From: Octadecabacter temperatus | Lineage (GTDB): Bacteria; Pseudomonadota; Alphaproteobacteria; Rhodobacterales; Rhodobacteraceae | Assembly (NCBI RefSeq): GCF_001187845.1 | Contig: NZ_CP012160.1 | Coordinates: 1,426,001 to 1,490,000, forward strand | Reading direction: 5' to 3' | DNA: 64,000 bases | In this document: positions 10,046 through 17,836 of the stretch, one piece after another | Layout of the letters: every line of letters begins with the position of its first letter | How positions within the stretch are numbered: the stretch's first letter is position 1 | The notes under the pieces: generated by a model | Seen by the model: only the letters and a program-made list of their open reading frames with translations | The model's database searches: none | What the model was told of the DNA's origin: nothing | Position numbers and translations under genes: made by a program

Positions 10046-11094
10046 AGACCTTTCCCATGTTTCTGCAAATGCAGGGTCGCCGCGTCATTATTGCCGGCGG
10101 CGGAGAGCAAGCCGCGCAAAAATGCCGTCTGATCCTGAAAACCGAGGCCGCGATAACCGTGTTGGCACAATCACTCGATCCTGAGCTTGAAGACCTTAAC
10201 GGGCAGGGGCGGATTAACTGGCAACGGGGCCCGATTAGCCCAAGCGACTTTAAAGACGCCGCCCTTGTGTTCATCGCTTCGGGGTGTCCCGCAGCAGATG
10301 CCAGCCTGCATATGTTTGCGAAATCTGCTGGGGCGACGGTCAATGTTGTAGATCAACCGCATCTTTGCGATGCGCTGACACCTTCGATTGTCGACCGCTC
10401 GCCGGTTGTTGTGGCGATTGGTACTGAGGGCACGGCACCGGTGTTGGCACGCCAGATCAAAACCCGCCTTGAAGACATGCTTGAGCCGCGCTTGGGCGAC
10501 TTGGCCGCGCTGGCTGGTCGTTTGCGTGATCGTGCTGCGACGCGCCTTGGCCCGCGTATGCGACGTGATCTTTGGCGCTGGGTGTTTGCTGGTCCGGTTC
10601 GCGACGTTCATGCGCGCGGCGCAGAGCGCAACGCCGCGCAGATGATTAAGAAAGCCATCGACACCGCAAGTTTCGGCGCAGACAGTTCCGGTTCGGTTGC
10701 GCTGGTTGGGGCAGGGCCTGGCTCAAAGGACCTCATAACGATGCGCGGCGTTCAACGGCTGCAAGAAGCTGATGTGATTTATTATGATCATCAGATTGAC
10801 GGCGAAGTTTTAGATCTTGCGCGGCGCGATGCCGAACGTGTTCAGCTTGGTAACGCACCAGAACTCCAACAATGGCCGCAAGACAAAATTCTAGGCGTAC
10901 TTGTTTCAGCCGCACGACAAGGCAAACGTGTCGTTCATCTTCAAACCGGCGATCCGCGTAGCGCCAATGACGTCGACGCTCTCAGCGCAGCCGACATCGA
11001 TTTCGAAATCGTACCTGGCGTGAGCTGTACGGCAACAACGGGAAATACGGCGTCTCGTGGCCCTTATGTCGAAAAGGTCGCTCAGCTGCGCTGA
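10042..11094 (+). CDS. cysG: Siroheme synthase CysG with a truncated methyltransferase domain
   Basis: The start is the ATG at 10042: AGGAG lies five bases before it and it forms an ATGA overlap with the preceding gene. Residues 1 to about 205 form a complete precorrin-2 dehydrogenase/ferrochelatase unit (IIAGGGEQAAQKC, NVVDQ, SIVDRSPVVVAIGTEGTAP). From about 215 a SUMT domain begins (VALVGAGPGSKDL, EADVIYYD, GKRVVHLQTGDP) but stops near VPGVSCTATTGNT, about halfway through the usual fold. The total is 350 residues against about 460-480 for full CysG. The remaining SUMT half is not encoded in any frame downstream. It can still supply siroheme from precorrin-2, but uroporphyrinogen methylation probably needs another enzyme. 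Confidence 0.88.
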   Translation: MKTFPMFLQMQGRRVIIAGGGEQAAQKCRLILKTEAAITVLAQSLDPELEDLNGQGRINWQRGPISPSDFKDAALVFIASGCPAADASLHMFAKSAGATVNVVDQPHLCDALTPSIVDRSPVVVAIGTEGTAPVLARQIKTRLEDMLEPRLGDLAALAGRLRDRAATRLGPRMRRDLWRWVFAGPVRDVHARGAERNAAQMIKKAIDTASFGADSSGSVALVGAGPGSKDLITMRGVQRLQEADVIYYDHQIDGEVLDLARRDAERVQLGNAPELQQWPQDKILGVLVSAARQGKRVVHLQTGDPRSANDVDALSAADIDFEIVPGVSCTATTGNTASRGPYVEKVAQLR

Positions 11095-11169
11095 TAGGCG
11101 GAAGACTTGGGGGAAGAGAGTCGCGTGGTCCACATAGTGGAGGGCAATTGGTAATCCTGATTTCCAATG

Positions 11170-11198
11170 TACATAATTCCTATAATCAGTATTATGTA
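11170..11198. promoter_or_regulatory. AT-rich dyad upstream of the LuxR-type gene
   Basis: Perfect 8-bp inverted repeats, TACATAAT at 11170-11177 and ATTATGTA at 11191-11198, are separated by 13 bases in an AT-rich leader about 120 bp before the luxR-type start. This could be a regulator or autoregulatory site. It is longer in spacing than a classical lux box, so the identity of the binder is open. Confidence 0.35.
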
Positions 11199-11246
11199 AA
11201 ATATGTATTGCTATTTGAAATCAATTAGATGCATGAACGCGTTAAG

Positions 11247-11275
11247 TTGACAATTGTAGCACCCGGTCGAATTAA
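11247..11275 (+). promoter_or_regulatory. Possible sigma-70 type promoter for the LuxR-type gene
   Basis: A consensus -35 TTGACA (11247-11252) is followed after 17 bases by AATTAA (11270-11275), about 45 bp before the start codon. The -10 element is poor, so this is tentative. Confidence 0.35.
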
Positions 11276-11319
11276 CAAAAAACCTTCGCGCTTAAGACAA
11301 ACAATGCTACCCATACAAA

Positions 11320-12069
11320 ATGTCAGACCTAACCTCATACCTAAATTCTTTAACGAACGCGCCGACCGTTGAGGCCCTTTGGGCTTTGCATTCGAACCGT
11401 ATGGCCTCTTACGGCTTTGATCGTATCATCTACGGCTTTACCCGTTACCGCAGTGGCCGCTCGCTTGGTGATCCTCAAGATTGGGTTCTGCTCACCAACC
11501 ACGGTGACAGCTACATGGAAGAATTTCTCGGTAAAGGTCATCTCTATCACGCACCGATGATCCGCTGGGCGCTCGCCAACACTGGCGCGTGCTCTTGGAG
11601 TTGGATGAAGCAAGCCGAGCTGAGCGCCCAAGAGCAAGACGTTATGGCTTTTAATATCGGCCAAAATGTTACAGCTGGCTATACCGTGAGCTTTCTGAGC
11701 GTTACGGAACGCACCAAGGGCGCGACCGCGCTCACGGCGAAAGCAGGCATGTCCCAAGACGATATTGACGCAGTATGGGCTAAGTATGGTGACGAAATCA
11801 CTATGTTAAACAATGTGATGCATCTAAAAATCCAAACCCTGCCCTATTCTCAACGCCAACTGACGAAACGCCAGCGCGAAGTTCTGCAATGGGTCGGAGA
11901 TGGCAAAACAACGCAAGATATTGCTATCCTGCTTGAACTTACGGCCGCAACGATCGAGAAACACCTTCGTTTGGCGCGTGAAGCCTTAGACGTCGAAACC
12001 ACAGCGCAAGCCGTTCTAAAGGCAGCATTTTACAACCAGATGTTTGTGATCGAGTTGGAAGCCGCGTAA
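11320..12069 (+). CDS. LuxR-family regulator with autoinducer-binding domain (solo)
   Basis: A 249-residue protein with an N-terminal autoinducer-binding domain (about 5-165) and a C-terminal GerE/LuxR helix-turn-helix (LTKRQREVLQW, GKTTQDIA, ATIEKHLRLA, about 182-240). No luxI-type synthase exists in the window. Compared with TraR/LuxR, the pocket is altered: the region normally Trp57-x3-Tyr61 reads SYMEEF, and Asp70-Pro71 reads Ala-Pro, while the later Trp (SWSW) and Gly (AGYTV) are kept. It therefore may not bind ordinary acyl-homoserine lactones. It is monocistronic, preceded by an AT-rich 225-bp leader. Regulatory targets cannot be told from the sequence. Confidence 0.88.
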   Translation: MSDLTSYLNSLTNAPTVEALWALHSNRMASYGFDRIIYGFTRYRSGRSLGDPQDWVLLTNHGDSYMEEFLGKGHLYHAPMIRWALANTGACSWSWMKQAELSAQEQDVMAFNIGQNVTAGYTVSFLSVTERTKGATALTAKAGMSQDDIDAVWAKYGDEITMLNNVMHLKIQTLPYSQRQLTKRQREVLQWVGDGKTTQDIAILLELTAATIEKHLRLAREALDVETTAQAVLKAAFYNQMFVIELEAA

Positions 12070-12164
12070 ACGCGTTCTGCGCGAAATCCTCGCATTTTCC
12101 CCTTTATTATCGACAAAAATGCGCCGGTAAGGAAACCCGTACTGTAGTTTCCCCTGCGTAAATG

Positions 12165-12330
12165 CAACTCTATGGTTGTTCCGTGAGTGGTGGCCTTAGG
12201 CCTGGGAACAGTGGCTCTGAACCCTTGAGATTTCAAGGCTAGCTTAGCCGCACCGGGAAACCGGACGCTGGTCTGTTTGGGCTAAGCCCAAGGAGACCAG
12301 CACCCTGAGTAGTCGTGTGTTGTTTTTCTT
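12165..12330 (+). ncRNA. Candidate structured noncoding RNA (6S-like possibility)
   Basis: Within the gene-free 12070-12466 region, this part can fold extensively. GTTCC near 12180 pairs with GGAAC near 12206, GGCC/GGCC stack inside it, CCTTGA (12223-12228) pairs with TCAAGG (12233-12238), and CCGG pairs around a GAAA tetraloop (near 12254-12264). A long stem GCTGGTCT at 12267-12274 closes with AGACCAGC at 12294-12301 over TTGGGC/GCCCAA. A T-rich TGTTTTTCTT follows at 12321. No open frame is convincing. The density of stems suggests a structural RNA. A 6S-type RNA is one possibility, but I cannot align it from memory, and the strand is assumed. Confidence 0.4.
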
Positions 12331-12351
12331 ATCCCTGTGATGCACGTCAAT

Positions 12352-12383
12352 GCGGCCTTGCGATCTTCCCATCGCAAGGCCGC
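12352..12383. repeat. Perfect 13-bp inverted repeat between ncRNA region and tsf terminator
   Basis: GCGGCCTTGCGAT (12352-12364) and its exact complement (12371-12383) flank a 6-base loop. Neither strand has a T-run directly after it. It lies beside the tsf terminator hairpin, which shares the GGCCGC core. It may act as a transcription barrier or as part of a convergent termination zone. Confidence 0.6.
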
Positions 12384-12403
12384 AACTACATTCCAAAAAC
12401 AAG

Positions 12404-12433
12404 AAAGGCCGCTCAAAAAAAAGAGCGGCCTTT
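12404..12433 (-). terminator. Rho-independent terminator of the rpsB-tsf operon
   Basis: An 11-bp stem (AAAGGCCGCTC with its complement) encloses eight A/T bases. On the minus strand it is followed by CTTGTTTTTGG. It lies 34 bases after the tsf stop, in the right place to end the rpsB-tsf transcript. Confidence 0.75.
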
Positions 12434-12466
12434 CAAAAGCTTACTGGCTGTACTTAATGTACTGGC

Positions 12467-13339
12467 TTAACCGTTCATTTTCGCAACTTCAGCTGCGAAG
12501 TCTTCTTTTTCGACTTCAATGCCTTCGCCAACTTCCAAACGTGCAAACCCTGTGATGGTCGCGCCAGCTTCAGAAGCCGCCTGCCCGACTGTCAGGTCTG
12601 GGTTCACGACGAACGCTTGGTTCAGAAGTGTCGCTTCAGCAACGAACTTCTTCATGCGGCCAACGATCATCTTTTCGATTACAGCTTCTGGCTTACCGGA
12701 CTCACGTGCGATATCCATCTGGACCTGCTTTTCCTTCTCAACGATGGACGCATCCATGTCGGCTTCGGAAAGTGCTGCTGGGTTTACAGCCGCGATGTGC
12801 ATCGCAACCTGCTTGCCAAGGGATTCGTCGCCGCCAGTCATTGCAACCAGAACGCCGATTTTACCCATGCCAGGTGCCGCAGCGTTGTGAACGTAGGACA
12901 CAACAGTGTCGCCGCCCAATGTCGCCATCCGGCGCACGGACATGTTTTCACCGATGATCGCAACAGCATCTGTGACAGTCTGCTCAACAGACTTGCCGTC
13001 CATGTCAGCCGCTTTCAGCGCGTCAACATCGTCTACAGAGAGCGCAACGTCAGCAATGCCGGAAACCATTTTCTGGAAATCAGCGTTTTTACCAACGAAG
13101 TCAGTTTCGGAGTTCACTTCAACCGCGATACCTTTGCCGTCTTTAACCGCAACAGCCACGAGGCCTTCAGCAGCTGTACGACCGGATTTCTTAGCGGCCT
13201 TTGCAAGACCTTTGGTGCGCAGCCAATCGACCGCTGCTTCCATGTCGCCGTTCGTTTCAGTCAACGCTTTCTTAGCGTCCATCATGCCCGCGCCTGTGGA
13301 GTCGCGCAGTTCTTTTACCAATGCAGCTGTAATCGCCAT
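12467..13339 (-). CDS. tsf: Elongation factor Ts
   Basis: EF-Ts is the guanine nucleotide exchange factor for EF-Tu. It is 290 residues, with the N-terminal UBA-like domain ([20 protein letters not shown], then DAKKAL) and the EF-Tu contact motif TDFVGKN near residue 80. Subdomain repeats typical of the family follow. The start is set by AAAGGAG seven bases upstream. It follows rpsB with a 78-base gap, the classical conserved gene pair, and ends at a strong terminator. Confidence 0.99.
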   Translation of the reverse strand: MAITAALVKELRDSTGAGMMDAKKALTETNGDMEAAVDWLRTKGLAKAAKKSGRTAAEGLVAVAVKDGKGIAVEVNSETDFVGKNADFQKMVSGIADVALSVDDVDALKAADMDGKSVEQTVTDAVAIIGENMSVRRMATLGGDTVVSYVHNAAAPGMGKIGVLVAMTGGDESLGKQVAMHIAAVNPAALSEADMDASIVEKEKQVQMDIARESGKPEAVIEKMIVGRMKKFVAEATLLNQAFVVNPDLTVGQAASEAGATITGFARLEVGEGIEVEKEDFAAEVAKMNG

Positions 13340-13417
13340 CTTTGGTCTCCTTTGGAATGTGTGTGAAGTGGATGCGAGGCTATCCCCGCATCCAAATTCG
13401 TATAAGCGTCCGCTGCC

Positions 13418-14200
13418 TTATTCGGCTGCAGGTGCTTCAGCTGGTGCTGCTTCTGCGAGTTCTTCTTCAACAGAGGCTTCCATTTCTCCGATGTCGATGC
13501 CAGCGGCACCCATCTGTGCTGTCATACCGTCCAGTGCCGCGCGTGCTGCGAGGTCTGTGTACAGTGCAATCGCGCGGGCCGCGTCGTCGTTGCCCGGGAT
13601 GATGTAGTCGATGCCAGCTGGGGAACAGTTGGTGTCGACAACAGCTACAACTGGGATGCCCAGCTTGTTGGCTTCAGCGATGGCCAGATCTTCTTTGTTG
13701 ACGTCGATGACGAACAACAGGTCAGGTACGCCGCCCATTTCGCGGATACCGCCGAGGGAAGCTTCAAGCTTGCCCTGCTCACGTTCCATGCCAAGACGTT
13801 CTTTCTTGGTCAAACCTTCAAAACCGCGCTCAGCTGCTTCGTCGATGTTCTTGAGACGCTGGATAGACTTGGAAACAGTCTGCCAGTTGGTCAACGTGCC
13901 GCCGAGCCAACGGTGGTTCATGTAGAACTGCGCGGACTTCTCAGCAGCGTCTTTGATTGGTGCCTGCGCCTGACGCTTGGTACCAACGAACAAAACACGG
14001 CCGCCTTTAGCGACAGTTTTCTGAACGATATCAAGAGCAGCGTCCAACATTGGAAGCGTCTGTGTAAGGTCCATGATGTGGATGCCGTTGCGGGCGCCGT
14101 AGATGAATTCTTGCATCTTCGGGTTCCAGCGTTGTTTCTGGTGGCCGAAGTGTACGCCTGCTTCAAGCAGTTGGCGCATGGTAAACTCTGGAAGAGCCAT
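13418..14200 (-). CDS. rpsB: 30S ribosomal protein S2
   Basis: S2 is a 260-residue component of the small subunit. The start is the ATG at 14200 ([20 protein letters not shown]), preceded by AAAGGA at suitable spacing; a longer in-frame extension upstream is the untranslated leader. Family motifs [20 protein letters not shown] and DTNCSP are intact. The C terminus carries an acidic/Ala-rich tail ([16 protein letters not shown]), common in alphaproteobacterial S2. It is the first gene of the rpsB-tsf operon and has a recognisable promoter at 14319-14347. Confidence 0.99.
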   Translation of the reverse strand: MALPEFTMRQLLEAGVHFGHQKQRWNPKMQEFIYGARNGIHIMDLTQTLPMLDAALDIVQKTVAKGGRVLFVGTKRQAQAPIKDAAEKSAQFYMNHRWLGGTLTNWQTVSKSIQRLKNIDEAAERGFEGLTKKERLGMEREQGKLEASLGGIREMGGVPDLLFVIDVNKEDLAIAEANKLGIPVVAVVDTNCSPAGIDYIIPGNDDAARAIALYTDLAARAALDGMTAQMGAAGIDIGEMEASVEEELAEAAPAEAPAAE

Positions 14201-14266
14201 GTGTAGTTCCTTTCCGGTTTCATTAGCCTTGGACGGGGGTATCAGCTTTCGCCAACCGGTGGATGC

Positions 14267-14285
14267 CTTGGGATTTCTCCCCAAG
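14267..14285 (-). promoter_or_regulatory. Hairpin in the rpsB leader
   Basis: On the minus strand CTTGGG pairs with CCCAAG over a 7-base loop, about 70 bases before the rpsB start and just after a GC-rich run. Ribosomal protein operons are often autoregulated through leader RNA, so this may be part of an S2-responsive structure. That is inference only. Confidence 0.35.
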
Positions 14286-14318
14286 TTACCCGCCCCCGTC
14301 TGGGGATTTCGTGTCGCG

Positions 14319-14347
14319 CGTATAGTTTGGGTTTGGGTAAGACGCAA
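14319..14347 (-). promoter_or_regulatory. rpsB promoter
   Basis: On the minus strand TTGCGT (14342-14347) and TATACG (14319-14324) are separated by exactly 17 bases, giving a leader of about 110 bases before rpsB. Both hexamers are close to the vegetative consensus, as expected for a highly expressed operon. Confidence 0.65.
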
Positions 14348-14402
14348 GTGATTTACGTCAATCTTGCACGCACCAATATCAATGCCACAACGCGGTCTTT
14401 TC

Positions 14403-15542
14403 TTAAGCGACTTGCTGCATGTTTTGAATTGGTCGCTTCAAGGTCGAGTTGCTATGGTTTTCCAAGAAAACAACGACATTTCGTCCGCTAACCTTGGCAT
14501 GATACATTGCCCTGTCCGCCGCGAGGATCATTGCGTTCATTTCGCTAGGCTCATCCAGCCAAACAGCGCCGATACTAAGCGTTACAGGAACTTTTTGTTC
14601 GCCATAAAAAAAGCCTTCATCTCCAACGACGGATCGGCAGCGTTCTGCAACAAACCGCGCTTCTTCGATGTCCACTTCAGGCAGAATGACCGCAAATTCG
14701 TCTCCCCCCATGCGCGCAAACACATCATGCCTTCGTAGGTTCATAGAAATACGTTCAGAAATTCCGACCAAAAGGTCGTCACCAAAGGCGTGGCCATATT
14801 TGTCGTTGGAAGTTTTGAAGTTATCGATGTCGAAGTAGAGCAAGGCGCGCCCCTTCTTTGGCGCAAATTTTGTCTTCAGGTTCGGTAAGGCGCTTTCCAA
14901 GCCGCGCCTGTTTAACAGCCCTGTCAGGTGATCTGTGTTCGCATCAATTTCTAGGGCTTGAGCTTCTGACAGAAAGGACAGCTCCCCGCCCAACAGGTAG
15001 TTAATCACCAGCGCACCAATAATGTTGCCAGCGATGTAATACGGCCCCATTACCAAAAAGAGGTGAAGCGCCAGGTCCGCCGGAAACAACGTCAGTCCAA
15101 CGAGGTGAAACGATATCAAACACCCCAAGATTACCGACTTAATCCAAACTGCGTGCTCCGAGTCATAAAACTTGTAACGCCAGACCAGACCGCCCCCGAA
15201 AGCCGCGAACATCGCGACGAGCCCTGGAGCCAAGCCCGGCCCACCAATGCCCAAACGCATAGCCAGCCCTGTCGCCAACGTTAGCAATCCTACCGTTGGC
15301 CCAAGCAACGCAACCGCGACGCCAATAAGAAGGCCGCGCATGTCGTGAATACCGCCTTCCCCTAGGTCTATCGGGTTGGACATGGAGAGCATCAAGGTGA
15401 ACGAAAACAATCCCGCCATCACCAGTCGGCTTTTCCACTCTGACTGTTTTTTCCGTTTGACGATGCTGACGATCAATATCAACGCCAAGATCAGAGCGAT
15501 CGGGTCCACCACGATGTGGGCATTAAAAAGAAGCTCGATCAT
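14403..15542 (-). CDS. Membrane diguanylate cyclase with 5TM sensor domain
   Basis: A 379-residue protein. The N-terminal ~190 residues contain about six hydrophobic segments resembling the 5TM-LytS/YhcK-type sensor. The C-terminal GGDEF domain (about 195-360) has an intact active site, [12 protein letters not shown], with the upstream [13 protein letters not shown] motif. It should make cyclic-di-GMP from two GTP at the inner membrane. No EAL domain is present. No strong ribosome-binding site is seen before the chosen ATG. It is a probable single-gene unit, as rpsB downstream has its own promoter. Confidence 0.92.
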   Translation of the reverse strand: MIELLFNAHIVVDPIALILALILIVSIVKRKKQSEWKSRLVMAGLFSFTLMLSMSNPIDLGEGGIHDMRGLLIGVAVALLGPTVGLLTLATGLAMRLGIGGPGLAPGLVAMFAAFGGGLVWRYKFYDSEHAVWIKSVILGCLISFHLVGLTLFPADLALHLFLVMGPYYIAGNIIGALVINYLLGGELSFLSEAQALEIDANTDHLTGLLNRRGLESALPNLKTKFAPKKGRALLYFDIDNFKTSNDKYGHAFGDDLLVGISERISMNLRRHDVFARMGGDEFAVILPEVDIEEARFVAERCRSVVGDEGFFYGEQKVPVTLSIGAVWLDEPSEMNAMILAADRAMYHAKVSGRNVVVFLENHSNSTLKRPIQNMQQVA

Positions 15543-15645
15543 AACAGCACCAAAAATTCACTCTGGTAACGTGCTACGTGATAGCCCCTAACAAACCGTT
15601 ACTAAGACGTTTTGATTGTGGGATTCTCCAATAAAAACCGATCCG

Positions 15646-16953
15646 TTAAAGAAACACGCGTTCAACAACCCAATACGCGCCGATAAGCGCGATACCGATA
15701 CTCGCAGGCATCGCGACCATGTGGCGGTAGCTTTCAAACCGTTCCACCGCACAAGACGCCGCACAGAGACCGGACAGGGCTGCAACCATGAACAACAGCG
15801 GCAAGTAAGCCTCGACCGCATCTGCGCCCAGCGCTGAAACAGGGATGATCGCCAATGGCACAACGAGAATAGCGATGGCCATATAAACCCAAGCGGCTGG
15901 CTTGTTGGCTTTGCCGTCTTCAGAAAGACGGATCGCGGACACCACGATGATAAAGGCAATCGCGATGCACAACAGCTGGCCCAGTTCGACGCCAATGTTA
16001 AAGCCGAGCAATGCTGGCAGGACAGCACCGTCCGGCAGACCATAGGCCGTAAGCACCGACGCGAAGCCAAGCCCGTGCAGCAGGCCAAAGCAGAAGATAA
16101 TCGCGGGTCGCCACGGGTTCAGACCATCCGTGAATATGTTCTCGACAGCGACATAAACAATCGATGCTGCAATGATGCTTTCGACGATCCACATATGCTC
16201 GTCTGGGATGTTGACATACCCCATCGTCGCCAGCGCCAATGTCACCGTGTGGGCCGCAGTAAACGCTGTTACCTGCCAAAGCAGCGGGCGCATTTTGACG
16301 GACAAGAAGAACAAGCCCAGCACGAACAGAATGTGATCCAATCCAAGCGGAACAATGTGTTCAACGCCAACAGGGATAAAGCGCATAAACGCCTCGCCAC
16401 CAGACATTTCATCGCCACCCGCTAGGGACACTGGATCTGTCAGGCCACCGCCGGACAAATAGCCGTCCCATCCCCCTTCAACGCCCACTTGACGCAACAC
16501 AAGCACACCGTATTCAGAAGGCCATTCGATCTGCATATCCTGGGCACCATCTGGAAGCGTGCCTTGAAAAACCAACGTAGATTGGCGCACGACCTCGACA
16601 TCGCCGACCTCAGGCACGTCAAACGATGTCAGTGACAGCGCAACCGGCTCACCACCCGACAAAACTGTAATTTGATCCGCCATGTTTGGCCAATAGGCCT
16701 GCATTTGGGCACCAAGGGCATCAGGTTCAAGCGCGCGTAGGGTGTCATAAATATCGGCTTCTGGCGCGGCTTCCGTGTCTTCCAGACCGTCCAAATCGAT
16801 TCCGGCAACGATGCTTTCGAAGTTCCCTTCAAGGCGGAACGTGATCTGATCGTCCACGACCTCCATGTCGCCAATCGTCGGGAATACTTCATGGGCATTT
16901 GCGAATGACGCGAGCGTGATCCAAACGAGGGCAGCCATTGACACCACCCGCAT
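15646..16953 (-). CDS. HupE/UreJ_2-family membrane protein
   Basis: Start at 16953 (MRVVSMAALVWITLASFANA): it gives a clean signal peptide and has AAGGTG seven bases upstream; in-frame codons further upstream would run into the divergent gene. Of 435 residues, the first ~210 are a periplasmic, acidic domain. The rest is the multi-pass HupE/UreJ_2 domain with the His/Asp-rich segment VEHIVPLGLDHILFVLGL and the AAHTVTLAL motif, features of HupE-type proteins linked to nickel or cobalt uptake in some systems. Substrate here is unknown. The divergent DUF4198 gene, whose products are often linked with metals, is a likely partner. Confidence 0.85.
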   Translation of the reverse strand: MRVVSMAALVWITLASFANAHEVFPTIGDMEVVDDQITFRLEGNFESIVAGIDLDGLEDTEAAPEADIYDTLRALEPDALGAQMQAYWPNMADQITVLSGGEPVALSLTSFDVPEVGDVEVVRQSTLVFQGTLPDGAQDMQIEWPSEYGVLVLRQVGVEGGWDGYLSGGGLTDPVSLAGGDEMSGGEAFMRFIPVGVEHIVPLGLDHILFVLGLFFLSVKMRPLLWQVTAFTAAHTVTLALATMGYVNIPDEHMWIVESIIAASIVYVAVENIFTDGLNPWRPAIIFCFGLLHGLGFASVLTAYGLPDGAVLPALLGFNIGVELGQLLCIAIAFIIVVSAIRLSEDGKANKPAAWVYMAIAILVVPLAIIPVSALGADAVEAYLPLLFMVAALSGLCAASCAVERFESYRHMVAMPASIGIALIGAYWVVERVFL

Positions 16954-16990
16954 GAATGTCACCTTTGTCTCAGCCCAAACGGAGTTCCCC

Positions 16991-17797
16991 ATGCGCATAC
17001 TCGCCATCCTTCTAACAGTCTTTGCCGCCCTACCCGCCCAATCCCATGAATTCTGGATTGAACCATTGGCGTATCAAGTTGATTCAGATGGAATGATTAG
17101 CGGCGAGCTTATCAATGGACAAGAGTTTTCAGGGGCGCATCTGGGATATCTTCCTCAACGGTTTGAACGTTTTACGGTTGCAGCGGGCATGCGCCAGAAC
17201 GATGTCGAAAACCGCCTTGGTGCGCGGCCTGCTTTGAATATCGACCCTCTGGCTGAGGGATTGCACGTAATTAGTTATCAGTCGCGGCTTGCAACAATCG
17301 GCTATTCGGAATGGGCTAAATTCTTGGCCTTCGCCGAGCATAAGGATTTCGCCGACATTGAGGCCATCCACGATGCCCGCGGCCTGCCCCGCACCGGTTT
17401 CTCCGAAGGGTACTGGCGGTTTGCCAAGACCCTCGTTGGTGTTGGAAACGCAATGGGGCGCGATTTCAACACCGGTCTCGCGACCGAGTTCGTCGCGCTT
17501 GATAATCCCTATACAGATGATCTGAGTAATGGCATCCGCGTTCAGCTGTTCTACCTCGGCAACCAGCGCGCCGATGCCCAAGTTGAACTGTTTGAAAAGG
17601 CACCCGACGGCACCGTCGCCGTTACCCTGCACCGCACAGATGCGATGGGTGTTGCCACCCTGCCCGTCAAAGCGGGGCACAGTTATCTTGTCGATGCGGT
17701 GGTGCTGCGCGAGCCTGACCCAGAACTTGTAGGTGAGGCCGATATTGTATGGGAGACCCTGTGGGCAGCCCTGACGTTTGGTGTTCCAGCGGAGTAA
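16991..17797 (+). CDS. DUF4198-type periplasmic protein
   Basis: Start at 16991, with GGAG about seven bases before and a signal peptide (MRILAILLTVFAALPAQS) followed directly by HEFWIEP, the hallmark of DUF4198 proteins. Of 268 residues, the C-terminal ~90 look like an Ig-like or transthyretin-like fold (VELFEKAPDGTVAVTLHR, SYLVDAVVL). Family members are found near metal uptake or outer-membrane receptor genes, and the divergent HupE-like neighbour supports such a role. Only 37 bases separate the two start codons. Confidence 0.8.
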   Translation: MRILAILLTVFAALPAQSHEFWIEPLAYQVDSDGMISGELINGQEFSGAHLGYLPQRFERFTVAAGMRQNDVENRLGARPALNIDPLAEGLHVISYQSRLATIGYSEWAKFLAFAEHKDFADIEAIHDARGLPRTGFSEGYWRFAKTLVGVGNAMGRDFNTGLATEFVALDNPYTDDLSNGIRVQLFYLGNQRADAQVELFEKAPDGTVAVTLHRTDAMGVATLPVKAGHSYLVDAVVLREPDPELVGEADIVWETLWAALTFGVPAE

Positions 17798-17836
17798 ATG
17801 GTGGCTGGGCGCAGTCCCGCGGCTGCCCGAACAGTT

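Noticed and set aside
11320..12069. Complete quorum-sensing pair
   Set aside because: No luxI-type synthase was found on either strand in the window.
14201..14347. N-terminal extension of rpsB up to 14347
   Set aside because: The ATG at 14200 has a good ribosome-binding site and the family N terminus; the extension overlaps the promoter.
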